NCBI GenBank assembly: GCA_009746045.1
Contig: RPFO01000114.1
Span: forward strand, 949,676 to 1,013,675
Length of the DNA stretch: 64,000 nucleotides
Direction: 5' to 3'
From: Mesostigma viride
Lineage: Eukaryota > Streptophyta > Mesostigmatophyceae > Mesostigmatales > Mesostigmataceae
Shown here one piece after another: positions 41,480 to 54,137 of the stretch. Position 1 is the stretch's first letter, and each line of letters begins with the position of its first letter. The notes beneath the pieces are model-generated. The model had not been told where the DNA came from. It did no database searches and saw only the letters and a list, made by a program, of their open reading frames with translations. The translations under genes were made by a program, and so were the position numbers.

Positions 41480-42560
41480 GCGGCCTCCCCCGCCCGCAAA
41501 CTCATAATCCCAGTGTTTACAACCCCCTCATGAGGGGGTTGTAAAATTGCAATCACTCATTAAAAAAAATAAAAAAAAATCCCAGTTTCACACACTGCCC
41601 ACTCATAAATAATCCCAGGTTCTGACAGCCCCCGCTCAGCCCACTCATGAACAACCCAGTTTAGACCCCCCCCACTCATACACTATCCCAGTTTCCCACA
41701 GCCCCCACTCAGCCCACTCTGACTTAAACCACCCCAGTTTAGACCCCCCTCTCATAAATAACCCCAGTTTCCCACAGTCACCACTCAGCCACCCATAAAC
41801 CACCCAGTTTCCAACCCGCCCCCCCTCATAAATAATCCCAATGGTTTACAACCCCCTCAATCAGTAATCAAAAACAAAAAAACCCCACTTTTCACACACT
41901 GCCTACTCATAAATAATCCCAGTTTATGACAGCCCCTGCTCAGCCCACTCATAAACAATCCAGTTAAATACAACCCACCCACCCACACATTATCCCAGTT
42001 TCCTACAGCCCCACTCAGCCCACTCTGACATAAACCACACCAGTTTAGACCCCCCCTCTCATAAATAAGCCCAGGTTCCTACAGCCCCCCACTCAGCCCA
42101 CTCATAAACCACCCATGCAGTTTACAACCTTCCCCCTCATATTAACCCCAGTTCTCCACAGCCCCCGGGGGCTATGAAAAACGAGTGCGCCACTCAGCCA
42201 CCTCAAATGCCACCGAGTTTACAGTCCCCCCCCCCTCATAAATAATCCCAAGTGTTTACAACCTCCTCAATCAGTTGTTAAAAAAAAAAAAAAAAACAGT
42301 TTCACACACTGCCCACTCATAAATAATCCCAGTTTCCGACAGCCCCCGCCCAGCCCACATAAATAACGCGGTTGACAACCCCCCAACAGCCCCCGCTCAG
42401 CCCACTAAAAAACAACCCAGTTTACAGCCCCTCCACTCATAAATAACCCCAATTTCCCACAGCCCCCACTCTGCCCACTCATGAACTACCCCTGTTTGCA
42501 ACCCCCCAAATCACACCACTCGTAACCATGTCCAGGTTTACAACCCCACCCACTCCTGAG
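41480..42560. repeat. C-rich minisatellite, about 40-bp degenerate unit
   Basis: Dozens of variants of cccactcataaataatccca plus gtttcccacagcccccactcag, with occasional runs of A. It lies on the downstream side of the candidate exon 42,567-42,878 (minus). Confidence 0.85.
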
Positions 42561-42566
42561 ACTTAC

Positions 42567-42878
42567 TTCAGGGGTTGCATGGGAGACATCGGCTGCCTTT
42601 CTGGCTGCAATCATTGCCTCCTTCTTGGCAAGGAGCGCGGCCAGCGCCGCCTCTACCGAGGCCATGTCTTCATCTGCTCTTTGCGCAGGCAACATGGATG
42701 ATGGCACCGATGCTGTGGCGGTTGTTGAAGGGAGTGCTGTCGGGGGCAGGATTGTCGGCGCTGCCGGCGGTGGTGGTGCTGCTGCAGGCAGCTTTGCGAG
42801 CTTCGTGCACGGCTGCACTCTTGGATCGGCAGCGCTGCGTTTCTCTCGGCGTGAACCGGCCTTCACTACGCTTCCCAT
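42567..42878 (-). CDS. Candidate exon inside the CACTA element, unknown protein
   Basis: An open 104-codon stretch starts MGSVVKAGSRREKRSAADP, has a Pro/Ala/Thr-rich middle and a charged helix (DEDMASVEAALAALLAKKEAMIAARKAAD), and ends at a strong donor CCTGAA|GTAAGT. Base composition differs from the surrounding AT-rich DNA. Not recognised; it could be part of the element's own gene or a captured host exon. The partner exons were not found. Confidence 0.35.
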
Positions 42879-45800
42879 TTCAAATCGATGACCATTGAAG
42901 CCTAATTGGACTAAAAATGAGATTGCTGAAGGGCACTAACATTGTAAGGGTGACCAAGTGAGACCCTAGCACTACTACTATGAAGATGCCAAAGACCAAG
43001 AAACCACGAAATTGGATATTATGAGCAACATGTTGAAAGAAGCAAAGCTCATAACTGCGTGTGCTACCAACTCCCTTGCTGCCCCCATGAGGAATTATTA
43101 GCCCCCCTCCGCCTGTCCCATGATAAGGAGTACATAACTAACTGACTGACAAGGAACACGCAACACAATCACAATGATTAGAAAGGAGCTATGGCGTTTC
43201 AGAGAAAAAAATGATTTTCTTACAAAACCTTAAGCGTGCTGCTCTCAGTCAGTGTTCCAACAAAAAGTTCTGGTTCAAGATAACTTGTCCAGTGGTGTGA
43301 CTCTTTGGAGGTTTTATCCCAAAGGACGAGCCTCAAAGTTGATCACACATGTCTCCTAGAGCCCAATGACTGAACTCCTAATAAAAATAGGCACAAGGAT
43401 TTTTCTCATATATATTAGACAGTGTCATTTTTACAATTTGCTAACAAGGTTAAAAGCGCTGATTGTCAACAAAAAGGAGCTGATGGAAAGTGCAGCAGAG
43501 ATGGGGTCAATGGGGGAAAACCGGAGAAAGTCGCGGCAGACGGGATGTAAATAGCAGAAAGACAGTTTACGGCTTTCAACAACAAAGAAGCCTTATGAAA
43601 AAATGCAACGCATGTGTGTTTAAATGTAGGCGGAGCATGATTGCAAAAATGCCAAGTAATTGGAGTTAGAAACAGGAAGAACTGGATGCATTCTAGCAAT
43701 GCCACATACAGCACGTCGATAACAAAGTACAGACTCCAGGTATGCGATGGTACCCACTACTCACCACAAGTCTCGACCAGGAGCTAGCCTGCCATTCGCG
43801 GGTAGGCCGCAGGTGAGGCCAGCCCAACGGTATCAGTCACCCGCAGGTACACGCGCAATTGAAGAGGAAAACGGCAATTCGAAGGCACACATAAGATGCC
43901 GAGCGCAGAAAGCACCATGGTATTGAAAGCCTTCAGAGAATACATATTCAAAGCTCTCAAAGACATGGCCAGCTTTACCCGGCCGCCATGAAATGGCCTC
44001 ATACACATGAGCACGGCATGCTAACCGCTGTAAAAGAAGCTGGCAGAATTTTGCTAACCTTAGCGGCTAAGGAGCTTGGCGGCAGGTTCCGGAGATCTTG
44101 CTTGCGCTGTGTTTCAGCGTAAAGAACGGCTTGATTCAGAACTGGATATGATGTGTCTCAGTCCCTCATTGCTACCTCCATGCTTAATTAAACTCGACAT
44201 ACATCCTAAGTGCACCTACATCATGATCCAAACTGCAACGCCGCAATTGCTAGAGAAATCACGTCGTTTCGTGGACCTGCAGCCCCGTTTGTTATTGCAC
44301 ACTCTGTGGTTACATAAAACTAGGTGGCCCCTTCGCTCGAGCGTACCCTCAGCCCCTCACTGCCTTAGCCATTGCGTGCACCTAGTCGTTTGCCATCGGT
44401 TTCGGCGTAATATTTGAATTTTGCGCAAGGATCCTGACGGGTTGATTCCAGACTTGCGCATGTTGCGAAAGATTTTTGTCCATTCATTCCAGACTCCCAA
44501 GCTAGGGGCTGCTGTGGACTGTAGTCTGAACGGTACGGCTAACAGTTACGATTCCAGGCCAGCGGTCCCAACCAAGCGATACTAGAGAGTCATGTCAGTC
44601 GTCTTTTTACTAGTTTCGTCAGTCAGTTATTCCTAATGTATGGCAAAATACAAACTTCTACTTGGGGCGAGATGTAGTAGCGGAGAAATCGGAAGGGGAC
44701 GTGGGCAGGGGGGGGGCGGGAAGTACGACTGATGCCATCTACCGTACGTTATTATCGTCACAAAGCGAGTGACTGACGATAGTAAATGCATGTTCCCATC
44801 AGCTGCTATCTACAGTGCCGTAAGCGGAACCGCCCACACTGACGATAGTAAAGGCCTAAAGGGCCTCTAATGACGACAGTAATGACGATAGTATTGGGCA
44901 ATGGGCACTAATGATTGATGACAGGAGGAGCGACGACACCAGACTTTGCGACGTTGATGGGACTTGGCGAATTGCGAGCCCTAATTCCAGTGGTTGCGCG
45001 GGTGTTACGGTTGAAGTTGAAGTTAAGACGACGCGAAAAAAAAAAGACCTCAGAGTTGCACATCTATCCACGCTGCACAGGTGGGAAAGGTGGAAGGGAG
45101 CTGCGATCGGCTCGCAGCCAAGGCGGGATTATGTGCCTTTTGATTTCCAGCAATGTCGCTTCTGTATGAACGCACGTGGTGGTTGGAACAGGAGCATAGG
45201 CTCACTGATGACCGTCGTGATTTATGTAGCCATTAGGGCGTCGTCTCAAATGAATTCAGGAGCGAGCTCGGACAAGGCTACAAGCAGCCATCGGGGGAGA
45301 AACATAGGCATGGTCTAGAATAAAGCTTTAATCGATCTGTTCGCTCAGTGGTACGCACAGCACATTCGGACATCCAGAAGCTGCCCACTCTTTACCAGTT
45401 GAGGTGAGCAAGGAATTCCTCGCCTGAAATACTAATAAGTTTGCATCGACTTTAACATGCATGCCGTACGCACGTGGCATTCTCACGTATCGCCCTAGGG
45501 CCAAGGCTGCTGTGGGCCGCTCGGTTTCATGCCAAGTTAGCCGTGCTTGCCATGAATGCTGCAGCAGTTTCACTATCTCATTCGTACAAGGTCAATAGAC
45601 TATGCAAACGACATCTGATTTAGTTTTCATGAAGGGCATAACCTTGTTCAGATTGAGAGTTGCATGACATGGGCTGCTCTTGCGCCACTTTCCTTGTCTT
45701 AACCAACTGATTCTCTGTTTATGCTTTCGGTCGTTATACATTCGTATGTGTGCATCTGTGTTGCCATTGTGGTGTCAATTTTGCGCGTGTACTTGTGATG

Positions 45801-46660
45801 CCTAATACCGTTGGGCTTGCACGCGGCCCCATCGCATGTGGCAGCGACAAGCTCTTGGTCGCCTGTCCAGCGCGGCGAATTCTTGATGGTGAGCAACGGT
45901 GATCATTCTTTATGTAGTGCTCATTCCTCAAATTATCAACGTGCTGTGCGCGTCAGCCACCATTGGCCTTGTTCTTCCAGCTTCCGTGCATGATTTTTTT
46001 GTAGCCCGCTGGTGATGCTCTCAGCTACAAATAGTTGGCATTATTCGTACCAATTCCTTCGCTGTCGGTAGAACCTTCTTTGCAATCCAGTAGCCTCGGC
46101 TGACATTCCTGGCATTGCTGGACTATGTCTCGGCTCCTTGCATGGGTAGCATCTTTGCATATTTATCCTTTTTGCTCAGATCACAGCTTTTTGTCATTCC
46201 CTCCCACTCCCCCCCACACCCCACCCTGAACGACTCCTGCTAGTGTCAATTGCAGACGTAGAGCCTTCAGCCTCGTTAGAGTTCATCCTACCTGTAACGG
46301 GGCATATTGTTGGTTGATTGGCCTTGCTTTTTCTTGGCACTAATCACGCGTTTCTTTCTTATTGCCGTATTAACCATACAGAGATTGCAATGAAGTAGAT
46401 TGTGAGGCCTCTTGGGATGTTAGGGAACCTTTGCGACTCGAGGATTCCTGGGTGTGCAGTTCCCTACAACTTGTGAGGCATGTAGATACAATTTAGGTGA
46501 ACATCCATGGCCAATTTTTTTCTCGAGCACCCCTGTCTCTCTCTTGGCCCAGTATCTCACCTTCTTTGTCCTAAAACTAGGCCGGTACTCATAGATAGCC
46601 ACGCAACTGCTGCGATCTCCCCCGCATCCTTACATACAAGTGAACTGAAGTCATGCAAAG

Positions 46661-47002
46661 TTGACAGTTGTTGGCGCGTCCAGCGCGTGGCTTCATCTCA
46701 CTAACAAATTTTTGTGTGTACCGATGCGTGCTTTGCCGGATGATGTATTTTTGTCTTGCATGCAGGCAATATACCTAACACAGTCGGGCTGGGCACATCC
46801 GTCAGTCCAACACGGCGAGAGGCCACATGCGGATGCAGATTTTGTAGGCTCTGAGCCTTGGTCACATTGCCGTAGCACTCGACAGTGTCCTGTGATTGTT
46901 TCTAGAGAGTCATCCAGATATTTCAGCAATGGTGGCTGGGACAGCCCTCGTAATGGTTTCAGTGATGATGAGGATGATGACTTTGATGACGAGGACTGTT
47001 GA
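46661..47002 (+). CDS. Candidate reading frame with acidic C-terminus inside the CACTA element
   Basis: A 113-codon frame ending RNGFSDDEDDDFDDEDC. The acidic tail and low-bias middle make it slightly more gene-like than its neighbours, but there is no homology I recognise and no splice context was established. Confidence 0.2.
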   Translation: MTVVGASSAWLHLTNKFLCVPMRALPDDVFLSCMQAIYLTQSGWAHPSVQHGERPHADADFVGSEPWSHCRSTRQCPVIVSRESSRYFSNGGWDSPRNGFSDDEDDDFDDEDC

Positions 47003-47468
47003 GCCCCGTTGTGCTTGTCGGTCAACAGATTTTATATTGCATTTGTGAGATGATTGTGGGTGTCCATTTTGCACACCACCCACAGCCATGCTTGAGTGCA
47101 CCGTTCCTTGTGTGTGTATCAATACAGTTGGTGTTCGTATTTGATCAGTTGTGCCATTTCATCGGGTTGTTGCATGCCATCTGAACATGTTCACTCCCCG
47201 TTGCCATTTTATCATACCAGTGTTGTGAGCTCAGAGCAATGGATGCATGATGCAGTGTTGTGATTTAGTGTAGATATTGACGATGCCACCTTTGATCAGC
47301 ATGATGGATGCTTGGCCAGCGATGGGTCGGAGGTTGACACTTGATGACCGTGATGACGATTGCCCTGAATGTTCAATATTGGTGTTTTTCTTAACATCCC
47401 AGTCGATATTTTTGCAATAAACCATGTCTCCCACGGCACATGACATTGTGGTGCATTTTATCATGCAC

Positions 47469-47687
47469 CTAAGGGTGTTTCCAGCTTGTTTTGTCAGTTC
47501 CTTTCAGTACCCCCCTCTGGTTTTTCAAGTTGTCACCTGCGCTTAAGAACTTTCTCAGTGGCGAGTTCTTGGTGTCATCCTTTGAAAGCTTGCCCCGTAC
47601 CGCTGCACGTGTTGTCTCTCCTGGCATTGCCACCTTGCCGTGTCCCACCTTGGCCTTTTCCTTCTCCATCTCTGCTGCGGCATGCAC
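47469..47687 (-). CDS. Candidate small basic frame inside the CACTA element
   Basis: A 72-codon frame rich in Lys and Arg (MHAAAEMEKEKAKVGHGK ... LSKDDTKNSPLRKFLSAG). Function unknown; weak support. Confidence 0.2.
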   Translation of the reverse strand: MHAAAEMEKEKAKVGHGKVAMPGETTRAAVRGKLSKDDTKNSPLRKFLSAGDNLKNQRGVLKGTDKTSWKHP

Positions 47688-47729
47688 GCACTTCCTTGCT
47701 GCGGATGTGCATTATGCGTGCTTTGTGAT

Positions 47730-48020
47730 ATATCACTTCCCCTGAGTGGTTGTGATTTATCACCTTATCACATTTTGTTTTTCTGTGGGTTTGTGACATT
47801 TTGTGACACTTTGACATTTTGTGATAATGACGTTATCACAAAATATGCTGGTTTTATCACGTTTGTCACGTTTTGTCACAATCATGACATGTCTCGATCA
47901 CAATTTGTCACAGTTTTATCACATTTTGTCACATTTTGTCACGTTTTATCATTTTTTTATCACAAAATGTCACAAAAGTGACATTTTGTGATAAAAAAAT
48001 ATCACAAAATGTCACAGACC
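47730..48020. repeat. Right subterminal repeats of the CACTA element
   Basis: A dense array of tgtcacattttgtcac, tgtgatatatcac and similar motifs in both orientations, mirroring 40,380-40,600. Confidence 0.75.
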
Positions 48021-48033
48021 CCTTCCTAGTGTG

Positions 48034-49300
48034 GCGCTGAGTACCGCGACCCTTTTTAATGTCTCTATGGGCCACGATACTCTCTACCTCATCCTCTACC
48101 TCGCCAGTATCAGGATTATGCTCTAAAGGGGCAGGGGCTAACTCTCTACCTGCGAACGTGCTTTGGTGGTAGAGTTTCAGCTGACTTCTATGATGAAAGG
48201 TGCGCGAATGGGTTTGCCAAGAGGTAGGGATGTCTATTTCATACAGGAAATTACCTACTCTAGACAACACACGGAAGGGTCCTCAAAAGGCGGGCCTGAG
48301 TTTCACTTAAAGTTCAGCCTCGAATCGGCCAACACGAGGGCCTTCTACTAGGACTAGATCTCCTATTTCTATCTCTGGGACTCTCCTATCTAGTGAGGCA
48401 CGCAACCTAGCAAGGTACTTGGCTTGAGCCCTATGGTACCCTGCAATAGCATTGTCGTGGGCATTCTTCATCTTATATCTAATAACGCATGCACACCTTC
48501 TACAGTATCTCGGGACACGTCATCCTTGTCCCTTAAAGGACTGGCTAGGAGAGAGGTAGGGGTAAAAGGTTGTCTACCTGTGTCTAGGAAGAAGGGCGTA
48601 TAACCATGGGCGGCCTGAGGGCAACTGTTAAGGGAAAACTCTACAAGGCATACATAATCCTCCCAATCACTCCCAGAACCATTCACATAGTGTCGCAGAG
48701 CTTCTTCCACTACTCTATTCAACCGTTCTACTAAATGAGAAGAGGAGTGGTAGGCAGTACCAAAGGTGACCTTAGTACCGATAGCAGCAAAGAACTGCTG
48801 CCAAAAATCTGAGGTAAATAATTTATCTTTGTCAGAAATAAACTGTCTACTGAAACCATGGTATCTATAATAAACATTATTGAGGTATAGGCGGGCACAA
48901 TCGCGTGCAGTGAGGTCAAGGGGACAAGGCACTAGATGGCACATACGCGTAAAACGATCTACAAACACAAGGATCTGAGCATTACCCTTATCATTTTTTT
49001 AAAAAGGTCCTACAAAATCCATCATAAGGGAATCCCAGGGCATGATGGGATCAGGAAGGGTTCTAGGCTCGGCTATTTGCCCTACGTTGCTAGGTTTCAT
49101 TTCCTGACAGGATTGGCAGGTCCTAACATATTCATCTACATCCTTTAAGAGGGAGGGCCAGTAGTAGGAACGGGTTACTGAATCCCGTACCCGTTTACCG
49201 CCCTGATGGGCAGTTAAATCATGCAACTCAAAAAGCAATGAAGAGCGACAGATAGGAGGGACCTACAGGCGCCATTGAGGGGAGAATCTTTTAACTGCAC
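48034..49300 (-). pseudogene. gypsy integrase (zinc-binding, catalytic core, start of chromodomain)
   Basis: The HHCC-type domain has HDLTAHQGGKRV, YYWPSLLKDVDEYV and CQSCQ (49,238-49,090). The catalytic core runs from MMDFVGPF through FVDRFTRMCHLVP, FISDKDKLFTSDFW and HLVERLNRVVEEALRHY, giving the D, D and E positions (about 49,010-48,700). The C-terminal part (VGNFLYEIDIP, HHRSQLKLYH) leads into a chromodomain cut by the CACTA element at 48,031. A frameshift near 49,000 and one near 48,470 break the frame. Integrases of this kind insert the cDNA into host DNA; the chromodomain steers it to chromatin marks. Confidence 0.9.
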
Positions 49301-49615
49301 ATATATAGAAATCCACCTACAAACTTACAGGGGTATTTACCTAACTGTTGGGGATGGGAGGCAATAGCAGCTAAAGCTTCCGGCTCAGTGGCCGTAAATC
49401 TACTGATAAGGCGTTCGAGATCAGAGGTAGGCATCGCTACAGACGTATCAATATCAGGCTTAAAGAGGTCGCCTACCGCCTTGCCAAAGAGAAGGGGAGG
49501 TCCTAGAGGGACTATATTATTATCATAGGACTTTCCTGACCTAGTCGCGATATGGCTAAGTGGTATAGAAATTTTATTTTTCCCCTCCCCCCCCTCAGAG
49601 ACCACAGGAAGGGCC

Positions 49616-50225
49616 TCACAAGGGAGAGAGAGTCCTACGCCCATGAGAAAGGAGGTCAGGCATACGGACAGCAGTATGAAAGAGGTAGGTATATTGTTCA
49701 TCATCCGGCAGTTCACCATAAGGAGAGACACCAAGAGTGGTAGGCACTAGAGTAGTATTGAGAACATCCAAGTCCTCGAAAAAGGAGTAATCTGCGCGGC
49801 GGGAGAGGGCATCAGGCACTATGTTATCTACACCTTTAACATACTGAAGTTTAAAAGGGGAAAATTGTGCTAAGAACTCCATCCAGCGCGCTTGACGAGG
49901 GGTAAGATTAGGTTGGGAGAGGAGATGGGTAAGGGGACGATTGTCCGTTTGTATAACTAATCTATAAGGATCTATCTCACAAGGTTCGTTAATTAAGGCA
50001 AACATCGAACTGAGCACCTTTAAGGAAATGCTGCCATGCGTGGCAACAATACACCACAGCTAATAACTCTTGCTGGTGGACAGGGTAGTTGCGCTCCGCA
50101 GGGAGCATAGTCCTAGACATGTACTCTATCGGTTGTAAACCCTGACCCTGATCCTGAAGGAGAACACCACCTATGGCTACCTTACTAGCATCTGTACTGA
50201 GCTACCACGAAGGGTTTTGTAGTAT
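49616..50225 (-). pseudogene. gypsy RNase H domain and pol spacer
   Basis: Reads STDASKVAIGGVLLQDQ, IEYMSRTMLPAERNYPVHQQELLAVVY, then YRLVIQTDNRPLTHLLSQP and the end YVKGVDNIVPDALSRR. The order matches Ty3 RNase H (TDAS, E in QELLAVV, TDN, D in DALSR). A frameshift lies near 50,020. The spacer 49,290-49,740 is weakly conserved. Confidence 0.88.
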
Positions 50226-51060
50226 CTGGCAGGATGAGAGACGGGAGGAGTGAGGAGGAGGGATTTTAAACAAACAAAGGCAGACTGACACTCATCACTC
50301 CAAAGGAAAGGAATATCTTTCTTTAATAGATGATTTATGGGGGCCGCTATAGTGGCGAAACGAGGAATAAAACGCCTATAAATATAATAGGAGGCAATCC
50401 CTAGGAAGCTACGTACACTCTTAACATCAGTAGGGGTAGGCCAATCCTGAATCGACTTAGTTTTATCCGGGTCAGTAGCGACACCGGCATCTGACAAAAC
50501 ATGTCCTAAAAAGGGTACACTCCTACCAGAACGCACTTTAGCACGGCGAGCCCACAAAGAATTTCCAGACATTATTTCTAAAACCTTCTTTAAATCACGG
50601 AGGTGTGTTTCAAAATCTGGAGAGTAAATAAGGATATCATCTCTAAGTAAGCCTGGGCACAGGAACGATCGTGGTCGGCTAAAGCCGAAACAGAGGAGAA
50701 GGAAGGATCTTTTAAATCAGAGGACACTTGAGGAAGGTGAGAATTTCCCATAACAGGCCTAAGCACTTCATTCATCAACATCTAGCTGGAAGGAAGCAGG
50801 AGAATTACATAATAGTCCCATAGCCGCTACTCTAAACTGGTAATGACCGAAAGGGGTAGCAAAAGCAGTTTTATGACAATCCTCAGGCGCTATTCGCAGT
50901 TGCCAAAAACCATCTGCACAATCCAACACGGTGAAACATGTAGAACCTTTAACCTTATTAAATATATATCATCAATACGAGGTAGAGGATATTTAGACTT
51001 CACGGTGATATCATAATCAGTAACTAAACGAAACTTGCCATTTGGCTTAGGCACTAAAAG
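50177..51060 (-). pseudogene. gypsy reverse transcriptase, main part, catalytic box disrupted
   Basis: From 51,058 downward: VPKPNGKFRLVTDYDITVK, then VLDCADGFWQLRIAPEDCHKTAFATPFG and the start MNEVLRPVMG. The YLDD region (about 50,650-50,630) has two extra bases, giving GCT TAC TTA GAG ATG and so destroying the catalytic Asp pair. The thumb follows: FLGHVLSDAGVATDPDKT, VRSFLGIASYY, then FLWSDECQSAF. Several frameshifts; inactive. Confidence 0.88.
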
Positions 51061-52687
51061 TGTCGCGTTTGCGTGCCATTATATCCTAGCCTATCACTTG
51101 GAAGGCATATCCATAGCAATAGAGTACTCTTGTGTGTGATCCACTATATAATCATGGGACAGGTCCTCGCCCACCCCACAGGGCATGCAGTTAAGGCAGG
51201 CACATCAGCTCAGCTCATTTGGGTTTTACCAAATTAAGCTGAGTGGCCAGCCGCCATGGTGGCGCCGGAGATTGTGGCACGCAGACGCGACAGCTGTCAC
51301 GGACGCGCGCTATGTCATCCGGGCGCCCACTATGCACAAGACCGGTGACGTGCGCAAGGCATTTGTCTTCTACGCATTTTCGACAAAGGCTAGTGACCGG
51401 GGGGGGACACTAGCACTTGCAGCATAAGAGCGGACGAAAGTGTACGTGCACGCGCGCCGGGCCAGGCACAGCTGGGCGCGCAGCACTGACTTGAGCGGAC
51501 GGCAGCACAAGTGTGCAGCGTCGAGAGGATCATACGCGTGTTAGTGGACAGCTGGAGCTGAAGCTGTACTGCTGGACTTCAACAGCGCCGAGGCTATTGA
51601 CAAGCCAGGTGTCTTTGTGGTGTAGAATAGCGGGTCAACGTTATGAGGACTGGACAGAAAATGGAAAAGGACAATTTGCGGTGCGGAGCCAGATCGCTGG
51701 AATGAATGCGAAATCGCTGGCAGCCCTAAAAAGGGATTTCTTCTAGAAAGGAACGATTAGACGCAATGTTTGCTGGGCCACTCACACGCAAGGTGTGAGC
51801 GTGCAGATTGTCTGAAGGATATTATGCTTCGACCTTGCTGGACGTGACTCAATGTCGGACATTCCCAGGGACAGAAATGCCGGAGCCTCTAGGAGATGAG
51901 ATCGGCAACAGGGTAGCAATTTAGATTTGTCGGGATGCCTTCCTGCTTTTGTTGGCATGTGTGGTAGAAAGCCAGGACGGCAACTGGAATGCGGTTTCTA
52001 TTCGCATGGTTCAGGCAGCAAGATAGTTTTGGCATTCCTGGCTGGACTGACAAGTGTGGCGTGTGTCATGCGTGTGGCATGACGAATGGTTTGGTTCATA
52101 GTCGAAGAGGACTCTCACGCAGCGTGTAGTCTCTTCGAAGTTTAACCCCATGAAGACAACAAACTAGTTGTGAGGGAGAGAAACGAGCGAACAACGACCA
52201 CCATGGCCGCTGCGCTGCTCCTAAATACCTCCAAAAATCCCGGCATCCATGCGCTGTCGCATTTGCCAGCAAGCCGCCTGACGTGCAGTTAGACTGCCAG
52301 CAAAATGCAGAGCAAGTCTGTTCGACAACCACGTGCGAGCCAGCACACCGCACACTACGATCTGCGTATCTAGCTTTGTCAGATGGACTGAACATCATTC
52401 CGTCTGGACAATACAAAAGATTCATAACTGCCAAATGTCACGCACCGGAATATTGCGCAAGCCACCAAGGCTTTGCGCCCCAAAGTCTTGCGCCTGAACC
52501 TAAGTCAGGTCACCTAAGACTGTCACTCTAGAAATTCAGGCCTTTCCGGCGCGGCGCTCCACACCGGCCCAAGGAACAAAGCCTGCGGCCTACTGAATCG
52601 GAACCAACCAAACGTCGGTAACGATTCCGATTACGGCAACCGCGTAACTTCTTGAGTGCACGGACGTAAATGATCACGGACGTGACA
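51061..52687 (+). mobile_element. TGTC...GACA element, copy 1 of a tandem pair inside reverse transcriptase
   Basis: Starts TGTCGCGTTTGCG and ends CGGACGTGACA. The ends are imperfect inverted repeats (TGTCGCGTTTGCG against TGTCACGTCCGTG). It shares its first about 92 bp and last 551 bp with copy 2, but the middle 983 bp are unrelated to copy 2. The pair is flanked by AAAG (before 51,061 and after 54,137). No protein recognised. Confidence 0.75.
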
Positions 52688-52689
52688 GC

Positions 52690-54137
52690 TGTCGCGTTTG
52701 CGTGCCATTATATCCTAGCCTATCACTTGGAAGGCATATCCATAGCAATAGAGTACTCTTGTGTGTGATCCACTATATTCCCCCCCACTTTTTAGCTCGA
52801 AAAAATGAAGAGCCAAAAAGTCAAAAAGAGGATCACATAGGGAAAAAAAAATTCCCACGACAGGACCACACATGCTTTTCAAATAGGCTAAGCAATAACC
52901 TCTTCAGTGCTTTTTCAAGGATAAGCATAATCCTCTTCATGGCTTTTTCAAGGATAAGCCTAATCCTCTTCATAGCTTTTTAAAGGATAAGCTTAATCCT
53001 CTTCCAAGTGCTTGATTCTGCAAGCAGCTTGGGTATATCTCCGGCTCAGGCTGTCCGAACTGAACCCGCCAAGGGTTGTTCGCTCGTTTTAATTAATGTG
53101 GAAATGATAGGTGTGGTCCTTGACGGCACCACCACCTTCATGACAGGCAGCGCAGCCAGCCGATATTTATATTATGAAGATTGCAATAATGCTTTATGAT
53201 GAAAGCAATGCCCAAACCATTCATTCCATAACATTTGACAAATTACAATGAATGCCGAGTTGTGCTGCCGCAACTGTAAGAGTAACTACACATCCTTGAG
53301 ACCCATCGAAATCACCACAGACCGACCATGACGCCACTGTGGCGCAACAGTGTTTACTTACGTCATAATCTATATCAACTGTGTGACTCTGCGCTCATGT
53401 CCCAGTTACTGGCACACTGGCCAACGACGAACCGGCCCTTTCCCGGGACTGTTCCCGGGTCAGCAGAACGTTTCTCGTCCACAATGCCAACAACATCCCA
53501 ACCGGATCAAACCATTGTCAATCTTATCAACCATCGTCATGGCAACGACATGCAACCACTCACGGGGGCTGCTCCGGGCTGTTCGAGAAGTTTAACCCCA
53601 TGAAGACAACAAACTAGTTGTGAGGGAGAGAAACGAGCGAACAACGACCACCATGGCCGCTGCGCTGCTCCTAAATACCTCCAAAAATCCCGGCATCCAT
53701 GCGCTGTCGCATTTGCCAGCAAGCCGCCTGACGTGCAGTTAGACTGCCAGCAAAATGCAGAGCAAGTCTGTTCGACAACCACGTGCGAGCCAGCACACCG
53801 CACACTACGATCTGCGTATCTAGCTTTGTCAGATGGACTGAACATCATTCCGTCTGGACAATACAAAAGATTCATAACTGCCAAATGTCACGCACCGGAA
53901 TATTGCGCAAGCCACCAAGGCTTTGCGCCCCAAAGTCTTGCGCCTGAACCTAAGTCAGGTCACCTAAGACTGTCACTCTAGAAATTCAGGCCTTTCCGGC
54001 GCGGCGCTCCACACCGGCCCAAGGAACAAAGCCTGCGGCCTACTGAATCGGAACCAACCAAACGTCGGTAACGATTCCGATTACGGCAACCGCGTAACTT
54101 CTTGAGTGCACGGACGTAAATGATCACGGACGTGACA
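52690..54137 (+). mobile_element. TGTC...GACA element, copy 2 of the tandem pair
   Basis: Directly follows copy 1 after two bases (GC). Same ends, different 804-bp middle. The middle includes a 3-copy repeat with agcnTAATCCTCTTC and aggataagc (52,905-53,005). Right flank AAAG completes the 4-bp TSD of the pair; removing 51,061-54,137 plus one AAAG restores the reverse-transcriptase frame across the site. Confidence 0.75.

Larger units (their letters stand above)
40366..48031. mobile_element. CACTA (En/Spm-type) DNA transposon inside the gypsy chromodomain
   Basis: Both ends begin CACTAGGAAGGGG and continue into GTGACATTTTGTGATATTTT (left; the right reverse complement has one extra TC). The flanking TSD is TG (40,364-40,365 and 48,032-48,033). 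Length 7,666 bp. Many TGTGACA/TGTCACA motifs fill the outer 200-300 bp at each side, as in En/Spm subterminal regions. A TNP2-type transposase was not recognised, so the element is either non-autonomous or has a split, unrecognised gene. 42,900-45,300 and 45,300-46,600 hold only short frames of unknown meaning. Confidence 0.9.
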
